From Candidatus Poribacteria bacterium (lineage in GTDB: Bacteria; Poribacteria; WGA-4E; GCA-2687025), in the NCBI GenBank assembly GCA_018644665.1, contig JABGQA010000084.1:108059-172058 (forward strand): a stretch of 64,000 nucleotides of DNA, in the 5' to 3' direction. Below the pieces are notes generated by a model. It searched no databases. It was not told the origin of the DNA and saw nothing but the letters and a program-made list of their open reading frames with translations. Every line of letters begins with the position of its first letter. Position 1 is the stretch's first letter. Position numbers and translations under genes: made by a program. Positions 17,947 through 25,915 of this stretch are shown here, piece after piece.

Positions 17947-19259
17947 GCGCTCCCCACGGCCGCTTCGATATCGTCGATCTCCTTGGCGATGCCGTCCGTC
18001 AGCACTTCATGGCCGTCCGCTGTGACGAGTACATCGTCCTCAACGCGCACGCCGATGCCGTGGTATTCCTCGTCAACACCCTCGGCGCCTTCCGATATGT
18101 AGATCCCCGGCTCGATGGTGACTACAGCGCCCTCCTGGATCTGGAACGGCTCGCCTTCGGATTCGGCCGGCGCCGAGTCGTGCGTGTCCAGGCCCAGGTG
18201 GTGGGCAATGCCGTGCATGAAGTACGGCCGATGCGCGTTGCCCTCGAACAACTCCTCCGGATCCTTGTCCTCGAGCCACCCTAGCTCGACCATGCCCTGG
18301 ATCATGACCAACGCCCCCACGCGCTGGAGATCCTTGACGGAAACTCCCGGCTTCGTCGCCTCTGTCGTGGCCTTCTCGGCGCGCAGGACGATCTCGTAGA
18401 TTCGCCGCTGGGGATCGGAGAACGTGCCGTTGACAGGGTACGTCCGCGTGACGTCCGAGGCGTAGTGGCCGTACATGCATCCTGCATCGATCAGCACGAC
18501 ATCGCCGTCGTGCAGCACCCGGTCGTTCTCGACGTAGTGCAGGCAGGTGGAGTTGTTCCCGCCCCCAACGATGCTGGAGTACGAGGGGCCGTCGGCTCCC
18601 CGCGAGCGCCAGCCGTATTCCAGTCGCGCCTGGATCTCGTACTCGTACGCGCCGGGCTTGATGTGCGGGATGGCTTCGCCGTAGGACGCGCGCGAAATGC
18701 TCGCGGCGTGTCGCATCATGTCGAGTTCTTCCGGCGCCTTGTGCACGCGCATCGACGCCAGGAGCCACGTGGGATCCTTGAGTTCCACGGCGCCGTGGCC
18801 GAGCCTGTCGCTGGACTTGGCCGACCGTTCGTACATCGCGAAGAGCGTGCGTCCCAAGGCCGTGTGCACGTCGGGCTTGAGGTACGCATGCCACGCGTCG
18901 AGGAAGAGCGCGGGGACTTCCTTCTCGAGGTCGGCGACCGAATGCGCTGTGTCGGCGCCGTAGTCGTCGACCGCGCCTTCGACGCCGGCCCGCGAGCCGT
19001 CCCATCGCTCGCTGTGTTCATCGCGGGGCGGGACGAACAGCACGTACTTCTGTTCTCCGTCGTGCTTCAGGAGTGCCGCGACCGCCCCCGGCTCGGGGAA
19101 GCCCGTGAGGTAGTAGAAGTCGCTGTTCTGCCGGAACTTGACGTGGTTCGGCGTGGCTGGGCCGGCGGGAATCACGGCGACGGTGTCGTCGCCCATCGCA
19201 TCGAAGAAGCGTTCGCGCCGACCGCGAAAGAAGTCCTGAGTCAGGATAGGACCGGGCAC
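17943..19259 (-). CDS. pepP: Xaa-Pro aminopeptidase (aminopeptidase P, M24B)
   Basis: 438-residue metallopeptidase that removes the first residue from peptides with Pro at position 2. The N-terminal creatinase-like domain starts with the AMP_N pattern (YYLTGFPEPGA). The five dinuclear metal ligands are visible: Asp in VLIDAGC, Asp in ASDVTRTYPVNG, His in FMHGIAHHLGLDTHD, Glu in TIEPGIY and Glu in GIGVRVEDDVLVT. Length and order match PepP. It lies three bases downstream of the btpA-like gene. Confidence 0.95.
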   Translation of the reverse strand: MPGPILTQDFFRGRRERFFDAMGDDTVAVIPAGPATPNHVKFRQNSDFYYLTGFPEPGAVAALLKHDGEQKYVLFVPPRDEHSERWDGSRAGVEGAVDDYGADTAHSVADLEKEVPALFLDAWHAYLKPDVHTALGRTLFAMYERSAKSSDRLGHGAVELKDPTWLLASMRVHKAPEELDMMRHAASISRASYGEAIPHIKPGAYEYEIQARLEYGWRSRGADGPSYSSIVGGGNNSTCLHYVENDRVLHDGDVVLIDAGCMYGHYASDVTRTYPVNGTFSDPQRRIYEIVLRAEKATTEATKPGVSVKDLQRVGALVMIQGMVELGWLEDKDPEELFEGNAHRPYFMHGIAHHLGLDTHDSAPAESEGEPFQIQEGAVVTIEPGIYISEGAEGVDEEYHGIGVRVEDDVLVTADGHEVLTDGIAKEIDDIEAAVGSA

Positions 19260-19262
19260 GTC

Positions 19263-20093
19263 TCACCCCCTTGGGTGTGGTTTGCGTTCGTCTCTCGGCG
19301 AGGCGCCGAAGAACGCCCGGGCCCGCTCCTCGTCCACCGGGTTCGTGACAGCAGCGTCCCGTTTGAGCGCCGTGCCCACGATGACGCCGTCGGCGATGCG
19401 CACGACATCGCGCACATCGTCTACCGTGACGCCGCTGCCTACAAGGAGTGGCGCGTCGGGGAGCGCGTCCCGCACGCGTGTGAGGTCGTCCCGAGACGTC
19501 TGCTTGCCGGTGCCCGCGCCTGTGACGATGATCGCGTCCGCGAGGCCGCGCTCGAATGCCTCCTCGGCCAGCTCCGCAATCGGGACGTCGCTCCCTAGCG
19601 GCGCAGCGTGCTTCACGGCGACATCCGCGAAGATGAGTGTCGAAGCTCCGAGCCGAGTGCGTTCACGTAGGGTCTCGGCCGCCCGGCCCTGTATGATCCC
19701 TTGGTCGGTGACCATCGCCCCAGCGTGCACGTTCACGCGGATGAACTCGGCCCCGGCTACCGTGGCGACCGCGAGCGCGGCGTTCGCGTCGTTGCGCAGT
19801 ACGTTCACGCCGACAGGCACAGCGGCCCGTATCTCGTCGCGAACCGCGCGTGTGAGAGCCGTGATTGCCGCGACGGTCACTGCCGGGACGGCCGCCGGGA
19901 AGAACGGGACATCACCGAAGTTCTCGACAATGATGCCGTTGGCCCCGGCGTCCGCGAGGGCGTTCGCGTCGCGCCTCGCGGCGTCCTCGACGGCGGGCCA
20001 GTCGCCGCGCCATCGCGGGCTGCCCGGCAGCGCGCCGAGGTGGACTACGCCCAGAAGGGGGACGCAACGCGGGAAGAGTGTCCAGAAATCCAT
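19263..20093 (-). CDS. BtpA/SgcQ family TIM-barrel protein
   Basis: 276 residues matching the BtpA family: VVHLGALPGSPRW near the start, DANALADAGANGIIVENFGDVPF, GVNVLRNDA and GVIVGTALKRD at the phosphate-binding end. The family is named for a photosystem I assembly factor in cyanobacteria, but many members (SgcQ) lie in sugar operons and are probably metabolic enzymes. First gene of a - strand operon (btpA-like, pepP, EVE-like, isomerase, HEAT) with a good promoter 33 bases upstream. The photosynthetic role is not implied here. Confidence 0.87.
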   Translation of the reverse strand: MDFWTLFPRCVPLLGVVHLGALPGSPRWRGDWPAVEDAARRDANALADAGANGIIVENFGDVPFFPAAVPAVTVAAITALTRAVRDEIRAAVPVGVNVLRNDANAALAVATVAGAEFIRVNVHAGAMVTDQGIIQGRAAETLRERTRLGASTLIFADVAVKHAAPLGSDVPIAELAEEAFERGLADAIIVTGAGTGKQTSRDDLTRVRDALPDAPLLVGSGVTVDDVRDVVRIADGVIVGTALKRDAAVTNPVDEERARAFFGASPRDERKPHPRG

Positions 20094-20433
20094 AGAGCCG
20101 CCGCACCTGGGGAGTTGCTCCGCGTCTTATACCCGATGGACCCCGGCGCCTCAACCGCACTCCGCCGAGCGGGTGTGCGGACGGAGAGTTGGTCGACGAG
20201 GGCTGCGGGGCTCAGAAGGCGCTAGGTGACGCATGGACGCCATCTCCATCGGCCCCCGCCCGAAGAAGACGTCCGCGCCTCCGCCAGCGGACGGCTAGCG
20301 TGCCCGCCTTCGACCCATCAGTTACCCATGCCCACGCCTCTGCCGGTAACCCGCAAGGCCGGCCGCACCGCGAGAACTACCCCGCCGGCGCACGTGCAGG
20401 TCTAGACGCACGCGTTGGCGTCGTGGCGCCGTG
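20094..20433. other. 340-base intergenic stretch
   Basis: Holds the promoter at 20126-20154. The rest, downstream of the Asp-box propeller gene that ends at 20434, shows no protein, RNA gene or clear terminator hairpin. Confidence 0.4.
20126..20154 (-). promoter_or_regulatory. Sigma70-type promoter for the btpA-pepP operon
   Basis: On the - strand, TTGAGG (20154-20149), a 17-base spacer, then TATAAG (20131-20126), 33 bases before the btpA-like ATG. Confidence 0.65.
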
Positions 20434-21516
20434 TCAGGCGAACCGCACTGAGTTGATCGGCGGGAGGTGGTTCCCGACGCACTCCCATGACTCACCGCGA
20501 TCTGCGGATGCGTACAGGTTGCCGGTTGTCGTGCCGAAGGCGACCGCGTCGCCGCTGACGTCGAGCGCGTGGCGGAACGTGACGTCGAAGCACTCGCGCT
20601 GCGGCAGTCCCTCGCGGAACGCCGTCCACGTGGCGCCGCCATCTTCCGTGCGGGACACGCATAGGGCGCCGTCGACGGCCACGCGCTGCTCGTCCGAGAT
20701 CGCGGGCACCACCCACGCCGTGTCGGCGTCCTGTGCGTCCACCGCGATGGCGAAGCCGAAGCTCGCGGGCCCGTCGCTCTCGGACACCTCGTGCCACGTG
20801 GCTGCGCCGTCGACCGATCTGTAGATGCCGCAGTGATTCTGCTGCCACAAGGTGTCGGGCGACGACGGACACGCGACGAGAAGATGCGGGTCAGCGCCGA
20901 CCTCGGAAGTCGGGTCCGGCAAGTACTCCGACGAGATGCCCACGTTGCGCGGCGTCCAATTCTCGCCTCCGTCCGTCGTCTCGAAGACCCCCGCGACGCT
21001 GACGCCGACGAGCACGTGGTCCGGGTCACGTGGATCAACGACGACTGAGTGGACGCCTGGGTGATCCCGCCCCGCCCCGAACCACTGCGTGAGCCTCGTG
21101 GGGTCATTCCATAGCGGCTCGTTGAGCGTCCATGAAGCGCCGCCATCGTCGCTGACGAAGAGGCCACCGGGCTCCGTGCCGGCGTACAGGCGGCCGGGCT
21201 CGCCGGAGCCGGCAGGTGCAATGGTCCACAGGTAGGTCAGGGTCGCGTCGCTCCCGTCCGCTACCTTCGCGCCGTCTGGGTACGCGGGAACATCCAGCTC
21301 GTCCCACGACGCGCCGCGGTCCTCTGACCGATGGAGCTTGACGCCCCAATGCCCGTGGTCCAGGCACGCCCAGTAGGCGCCCGTGCGGGGATCGGCCGCG
21401 GCGTACGAGAGCCCATCGCCGAGGAATGCCGGCGCCGACGCGCGCCAGCCTGAGCCATCGTGGTCGACAACGAAAAGGCCCTTGCGCGTGCCTACGAGAA
21501 GGCGAGATCCGTCCAT
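20434..21516 (-). CDS. Asp-box (BNR) beta-propeller protein
   Basis: 360-residue sialidase-like beta-propeller with six Asp-box repeats visible: SEDRGASWDE, SDDGGASWTL, TTDGGENWTP, SVDGAATWHE, TEDGGATWTA and SADRGESWEC. It begins with RLLVGTRKGLFV, typical of cytoplasmic BNR proteins annotated loosely as exo-alpha-sialidase, and lacks a signal peptide and the Arg triad of true sialidases as far as I can see. The gene begins three bases after the stop of a MoaD/ThiS-like gene, implying translational coupling and a joint role. Enzyme activity is doubtful; a binding scaffold is as likely. Confidence 0.85.
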   Translation of the reverse strand: MDGSRLLVGTRKGLFVVDHDGSGWRASAPAFLGDGLSYAAADPRTGAYWACLDHGHWGVKLHRSEDRGASWDELDVPAYPDGAKVADGSDATLTYLWTIAPAGSGEPGRLYAGTEPGGLFVSDDGGASWTLNEPLWNDPTRLTQWFGAGRDHPGVHSVVVDPRDPDHVLVGVSVAGVFETTDGGENWTPRNVGISSEYLPDPTSEVGADPHLLVACPSSPDTLWQQNHCGIYRSVDGAATWHEVSESDGPASFGFAIAVDAQDADTAWVVPAISDEQRVAVDGALCVSRTEDGGATWTAFREGLPQRECFDVTFRHALDVSGDAVAFGTTTGNLYASADRGESWECVGNHLPPINSVRFA

Positions 21517-21519
21517 AGC

Positions 21520-21792
21520 CTAACCCCCTGAGAGAGACTGCACGACGTACAATTCGGCGTCCTGGGCCAGCGGATCCGAGAGTCGGCTCCGGTCCTGGAC
21601 CAGCACGTCGTCGACGAAGATGTTGACGTGCCGACGCAGCGCTCCGTGCTCGTCGACAAGGTAGGACGTCAGCCGAGGGTACATGTCGCTCAGCCTGGAT
21701 ACGGCCTCGGCGACTGTTGCCGCGTCGACATCAACAGAGTCGAGGCCCGCGAACAGTCGTGCGAGATTCTTCGTGAATCGCACGTGCGCCAT
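21520..21792 (-). CDS. MoaD/ThiS-like ubiquitin-fold protein ending in Gly-Gly
   Basis: 90-residue beta-grasp protein that ends LSGG, the diglycine end needed for adenylation and thiocarboxylate formation in sulfur carriers. VNIFVDDVLVQD and DAELYVVQSLSGG match MoaD/ThiS proteins. I prefer the ATG at 21792, preceded by GGGAGG four bases away; an in-frame ATG at 21804 would add four residues. No MoaE, ThiG, ThiF or MoeB is adjacent. The only close partner is the Asp-box propeller gene three bases downstream. Confidence 0.85.
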   Translation of the reverse strand: MAHVRFTKNLARLFAGLDSVDVDAATVAEAVSRLSDMYPRLTSYLVDEHGALRRHVNIFVDDVLVQDRSRLSDPLAQDAELYVVQSLSGG

Positions 21793-21997
21793 GCGACCTC
21801 CCATCCTGTATCAGCCATCGCCGACTGTGCCGGTCCTGGTGGCGCCCGTGCGTGGCCTTTGCGCGTCGCGAATAGGTGTGTTCGCCGGCAGCATCTGGCA
21901 ACCGCGATGCGCTCGGTCTATCGTGAGAACGCCCGCGGGCATACGTGCGGTTGCAGCGAGGGCGCGGCTAAGGGGCGGGCGACGCTCCGCGTGCGGG

Positions 21998-24061
21998 TCA
22001 CGTGGGCGGCGGATCCGGGAGAGGCAGGACCGGCGTCGCCGCAGGCGCGGCAGCCGGGAGGGGTCCCTCTCCAGCGATCAGCTCGGGCAGCCCCTGCTCG
22101 AGTTCCATGGGCTCGGTGAGTTCGTCGGAGAGTTCGGTCAGGAAGCGGCTGGGTTTCATGAGCACGAAGCCGCGCGACTGGCTGCGTCGCGTCTGCGGGA
22201 CAGCGAGGTACAGCTCGTCCTTCGCGCGGGTGACAGCGACGTGGAACACACGCCGCTCCTCCTCCTCGTCCTCCACCGAGTTGATGGCGAAGTCCGTAGG
22301 GAAGTAGCCCTCTGCCAGCCACGGGATCAGGACGACCTCCCACTCCAGGCCCTTGGCCTGGTGGATCGTGGAGAGCGTCAGGTAGTCGTCGGCGTCGGGC
22401 CCCTCTACGACGGTCTCCGTCGAGAAGTCGCCGGCTAGAGCGACGTCGGCGAGGAACGCCTCGGGCGTGGCGTACTGCTCTGCGAAGGCCTGGAGGCCCT
22501 TCACGTCCTCGCGCCGCATCCGTGCGTTCTCGAACTTCGACGTCATGTAGTCGTCATAGAACCCGCGCAACGTCTCGCCGATAATGTCCGCGGGCGAGTC
22601 CATCTCGTCCAGCGCGGCGATCAGCTCGACGAACTGGCCGTAGAACGGCCGCGCGTGCCGCGGGAAGACCTGTGCCGCCTCGGCGCCCTGCGCCGCTTGC
22701 ACCGCGTCCTCGGCCTCTGACACGAGCATCCAACATCGCCGCGACAGCACGCCGCCGACTTTCGGCAGAAGCTGCAGCGCACGCATCCACGCAAGTTCGT
22801 CCTGCGGGTTGTGGACGAGGCGCATGAAGGCGACGACGTCCTTCACATGCGCCTGCTCGAAGAAGCGCAGCCCGCCGCGCACCTTGAACGGGATGTTCCG
22901 GCGACTCAGTTCGAGCTGTATCTCGGTCGAGTGCCAGTGGCTGCGGTACAGCACCGCGATGTCCTCCAGCGTGCGGCCCTCGTCGAGCAGATGCAGCACG
23001 TACTCGGCGACGAAGCGCGACTGCATGAGGTGGTCATGGCATGGCACGATCGCCGGCCGATACCCGGACGGGCGGGACGCGCGCAGTTCCTTCGGCAGCC
23101 GCTGCGTGTTCATCGCGATGCTGCCGTTCGCCAGTCGGAGGATTTCAGGCGTCGACCTGTAGTTCGTCTCCAGCCGTATCTCGCGGACATCGGGGTACCG
23201 GTCGCGGAAGCCAAGGATGTTCTCGAACCGCGCTCCGCGGAAGCTGTAGATCGACTGTGAGTCGTCGCCCACGACGCAGACGTTCCGGTGTCGGCCGGCC
23301 AGCATGTCTACGACTTCGCCCTGGATCGCGTTGGTGTCCTGGTATTCGTCCACGAGGACGTGCAGGAACTGCTCCGCCAGACGTTCGCGGATGTCGTCGT
23401 GGTCCCGCAGGAGCGTGCGCAGGTCCGCAAGGAGGTCGTCGTAGTCGAGGAGATGCCTCTGCCGCTTGCGCTTGGCGTACAGGTCCAGCACCTCGGCGAT
23501 CGGCTCGCCGTCGTCGATGAAGTCCGGGAAGCGTTCGTCGAGCACGTCCGCGAGCGGGGCGAGGGTGTTCGCGACGAAGCTCGACATCTTGGCGAGGACG
23601 GACTTCTGCGGGAACCGCCGTTCCTTCACCGGTACACCGGCCTCGGTCACGCAGAGGCCCAGGAGGTCTCTGGCGTCCTCGCGGTCGAGGATAGTGAAGT
23701 CCGGGCGCACCCCGACGCGGCGGCCGTACTTACGCAGAAGGCGGTTCGCGATGTGGTGGAACGTCCCACCCCACACGTGACTCGTGTCTTCCGGCGTGAG
23801 CAATTCGGCCCGATCCAGCATCTCCCTTGCGGCCCGGTTCGTGAACGTCACGAGGAGTATGCGCGACGGGTCCACCCCGTTCGCGATGAGCCAGGCGAGT
23901 CGGCTTGTCAGCGCGCGCGTCTTGCCCGTGCCCGCCCCAGCCACGACGAGGATGGGCCCGCCCGGCGCGGTCGCCGCCGCCATCTGTTCGGCGTTGAGTT
24001 CCCGCAGGAACGCGAGGGACTCAGGCGTGACGCGCGATCGGAGGGTGAACTTGCGTGCCAT
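21998..24061 (-). CDS. UvrD/PcrA-like superfamily 1 DNA helicase
   Basis: 687-residue ATP-dependent 3'-5' helicase, slightly shorter than PcrA (about 720). Walker A is VVAGAGTGKTRAL (about 39-51), motif Ia VTFTNRAAREML, Walker B VDEYQDTN, motif III GDDSQSIYSFRGA, motif IV LETNYRS, motif V LSTIHQAKGLEW, motif VI VAVTRAKDELYL. The tail is Pro/Ala rich and may be flexible. It likely acts in DNA repair or recombination. It lies 205 bases upstream of the MoaD/ThiS gene and is probably not functionally tied to it. Confidence 0.95.
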   Translation of the reverse strand: MARKFTLRSRVTPESLAFLRELNAEQMAAATAPGGPILVVAGAGTGKTRALTSRLAWLIANGVDPSRILLVTFTNRAAREMLDRAELLTPEDTSHVWGGTFHHIANRLLRKYGRRVGVRPDFTILDREDARDLLGLCVTEAGVPVKERRFPQKSVLAKMSSFVANTLAPLADVLDERFPDFIDDGEPIAEVLDLYAKRKRQRHLLDYDDLLADLRTLLRDHDDIRERLAEQFLHVLVDEYQDTNAIQGEVVDMLAGRHRNVCVVGDDSQSIYSFRGARFENILGFRDRYPDVREIRLETNYRSTPEILRLANGSIAMNTQRLPKELRASRPSGYRPAIVPCHDHLMQSRFVAEYVLHLLDEGRTLEDIAVLYRSHWHSTEIQLELSRRNIPFKVRGGLRFFEQAHVKDVVAFMRLVHNPQDELAWMRALQLLPKVGGVLSRRCWMLVSEAEDAVQAAQGAEAAQVFPRHARPFYGQFVELIAALDEMDSPADIIGETLRGFYDDYMTSKFENARMRREDVKGLQAFAEQYATPEAFLADVALAGDFSTETVVEGPDADDYLTLSTIHQAKGLEWEVVLIPWLAEGYFPTDFAINSVEDEEEERRVFHVAVTRAKDELYLAVPQTRRSQSRGFVLMKPSRFLTELSDELTEPMELEQGLPELIAGEGPLPAAAPAATPVLPLPDPPPT

Positions 24062-24202
24062 GGCCCGCCGTAGGCTTCGGTGTGCGCGCTCCCGCGCATC
24101 TGGATGCGGCGTGCACGTGATCGGTCAAGGACCCGCGCGCGATGAATCCGCGCGCCCTGACTCACCGTAGACTCTCCTATATGCTCGTGCAAGGCGCCCG
24201 CA

Positions 24203-24219
24203 TGACCACAGCGTGGTCA
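24203..24219. promoter_or_regulatory. Operator-like perfect dyad next to a -35 box
   Basis: TGACCAC, a 3-base gap and GTGGTCA form a perfect 7-bp inverted repeat two bases before a consensus TTGACA at 24222. Position and symmetry suit a regulator binding site for the secreted-protein pair, and it also lies upstream of the divergent helicase. No regulator gene is nearby. Confidence 0.45.
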
Positions 24220-24221
24220 GG

Positions 24222-24250
24222 TTGACAAGGCCGTCGGCTCGGGTGACACT
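24222..24250 (+). promoter_or_regulatory. Candidate promoter for the secreted paralogue pair
   Basis: Perfect -35 TTGACA (24222-24227), 17-base spacer, weak -10 GACACT (24245-24250). The poor -10 together with the adjacent dyad suggests a regulated promoter. Confidence 0.4.
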
Positions 24251-24350
24251 CGCCTCGTGTCGGCGATCCGTGCGGTACGCTGCACGCCGACCCGTGAGCG
24301 CACACATTGGGCGCATGTGCCATGGCACGTGTGCCGATAAGGAGAGTCCA

Positions 24351-25070
24351 TTGCGGAAGCCACTGTACATCGTGTGGGCGTTCCTGGGCGTGTGGCTGGC
24401 GTTGCCGTCGGCCCACGCCGCGACGCACCCCATCTATCGCCAAGACAATGTCCTCGTAGGGGCCAACTTCAACGACGGCCCTGGCAGCAGCGACATGACC
24501 CTCATCATGCGTATCGACAGCGACCCCGCCGACGACGGGTGGGTCGACGAGGGTCATCCGGTGAAGTACCTCACGAACCCGGACAACGACGGGATCGAGG
24601 AGGGGTGGACGCAGATTGTCTACGATGACTCCGGCTGGGAGGACGGTGAATCCGGGGTCGGGTTCGCCGATGGCGACGACAACACTACCACGCCCGGCGG
24701 GCTCTTCTCGATCTGGACGCGTTACTACTTCGACATCCAGGATGGCTCCACGATTACGACGCTCACATTCCGCGCAGACTATGACGACCAATTCGCGGCA
24801 TGGCTCAACGGGGAACTCATCATGGCGTCGCCGGGGGTCGCGGCCCTCATCGACGACGGCGACGAGCCTCCCTTCGACCTGAGCTCGGGAGGGGTGCCCA
24901 ACCACGGGTCGAAGGAACTGGCCGCAGGGCGGCCCAACCCCGCCCGATGGAACGGTGGCGGACAGGAAAACGTCGATCTCACGTTCGACTTCGCTGGGCA
25001 GACCGCACTCTCTGTTGAGGCGCGGGGCAAGCTCGCGACGACTTGGAGCCGCCTCAAGACGACGCGATAG
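24351..25070 (+). CDS. Secreted beta-rich protein, paralogue A, with C-terminal GKLATTW motif
   Basis: 239-residue protein with a signal peptide (hydrophobic YIVWAFLGVWLALPS, likely cut after SAHA). TTG at 24351 is preferred over upstream ATG/GTG codons because AAGGAGA lies 5 bases before it and the signal peptide then has the usual length. The mature part carries GANFNDGPGSSDMTLIMR, WTQIVYDDSGWEDGESGVGFADGDD and ADYDDQFAAWLNGE, the last resembling carbohydrate-binding PA14/jelly-roll proteins that coordinate calcium. It ends VEARGKLATTWSRLKTTR, shared with two other secreted proteins here. Function unknown; extracellular glycan binding is possible. Confidence 0.75.
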   Translation: MRKPLYIVWAFLGVWLALPSAHAATHPIYRQDNVLVGANFNDGPGSSDMTLIMRIDSDPADDGWVDEGHPVKYLTNPDNDGIEEGWTQIVYDDSGWEDGESGVGFADGDDNTTTPGGLFSIWTRYYFDIQDGSTITTLTFRADYDDQFAAWLNGELIMASPGVAALIDDGDEPPFDLSSGGVPNHGSKELAAGRPNPARWNGGGQENVDLTFDFAGQTALSVEARGKLATTWSRLKTTR

Positions 25071-25120
25071 TCGCGTCGGCGGCGAACAAGCGCGGCATCC
25101 GTCGCGCGGAAGGAAGACAC

Positions 25121-25816
25121 ATGTATCGCAGGGCTGTGATCTCACTCGGTATGGCGGTGGCCGTTTCGCTGACTGCGTCGGCGGGCGTCAAGGGGCTCGA
25201 GATCTACGACACCGGCAACGTGCTCGTAGGCGCGAACTTCAACGACGGCCCCGGCAGCAGCGACATGACGCTCATCATGCGCCTGCAGAGCAGCGCGGGC
25301 ATCTACGCGGATGAAGGCGACGCCGTCACGTACATCGTCGACGAGCAGCCGGCCTCGGGGTGGACGAAGGTCAACTACGATGACTCAGGTTGGGAAACCG
25401 GCAACTCCGGCGTTGGCTTCGCGGACGGTGACGACAACGTCGATGTCGGGTCGGGCAAGCTGTTCATCGTCACGCGCTACGTCGTCAACATTCCGGGCGC
25501 AGGCACCATCACGAACCTCGAACTGCTCGCCGACTACGACGACCAGATGGCGGCGTGGCTGAACGGCGAACTGATCGTCGCCAGCGCGGGCGTGGCCGAC
25601 ATGGTGACGGCTGGGTCGGAGCCCGCATGGGACATCACGTCCGGTGGCGCGCCGAACCACGGTTCGTCCGAGATGGCTGCCGGGTCGCCCAACGAGGCGC
25701 GCTGGTCCGACGGCGGGATCGAAACGACCAACATCACGTTCAGCTACGGCGGCGCGGTCGCCGTCGAAGCTCGTGGCAAGCTGACCACGGCGTGGGCGGC
25801 GCTCAAGACGCGCTAG
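25121..25816 (+). CDS. Secreted beta-rich protein, paralogue B, with C-terminal GKLTTAW motif
   Basis: 231-residue tandem paralogue of the 24351 gene, 50 bases downstream. Signal peptide MYRRAVISLGMAVAVSLTAS. The mature domain repeats GANFNDGPGSSDMTLIMR, WTKVNYDDSGWETGNSGVGF, ADYDDQMAAWLNGE and GGAPNHGSSEMAAG in the same order, and ends VEARGKLTTAWAALKTR. The clear collinearity shows a gene duplication. Probably co-transcribed with paralogue A and ended by the hairpin at 25841. Confidence 0.77.
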   Translation: MYRRAVISLGMAVAVSLTASAGVKGLEIYDTGNVLVGANFNDGPGSSDMTLIMRLQSSAGIYADEGDAVTYIVDEQPASGWTKVNYDDSGWETGNSGVGFADGDDNVDVGSGKLFIVTRYVVNIPGAGTITNLELLADYDDQMAAWLNGELIVASAGVADMVTAGSEPAWDITSGGAPNHGSSEMAAGSPNEARWSDGGIETTNITFSYGGAVAVEARGKLTTAWAALKTR

Positions 25817-25840
25817 TCCTCGCGCACAGGCGCGTTCGGG

Positions 25841-25875
25841 TCAGGGGCGCTCGTCTACCAGACGGTCGCCCCTGA
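25841..25875. terminator. Bidirectional terminator hairpin
   Basis: TCAGGGGCG pairs with CGCCCCTGA over 9 bp, with a second inner stem GTCT/AGAC, between the convergent genes ending at 25816 (+) and 25916 (-). No T-run. Confidence 0.65.
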
Positions 25876-25915
25876 TCGCGTACGCCCACTAGATCGGCGC
25901 GACGCACGCCGCGTA

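Noticed and set aside
18465..19598. 377-codon + strand frame antisense to aminopeptidase P
   Set aside because: Shadow of pepP, whose metal ligands are all intact.
19263..20093. Evidence of photosynthesis from the BtpA-like gene
   Set aside because: BtpA/SgcQ relatives are common in non-photosynthetic bacteria, and no photosystem genes occur here.
20434..21516. A true sialidase
   Set aside because: Only Asp-box repeats are seen. I cannot locate the Arg triad, FRIP motif, or a signal peptide.
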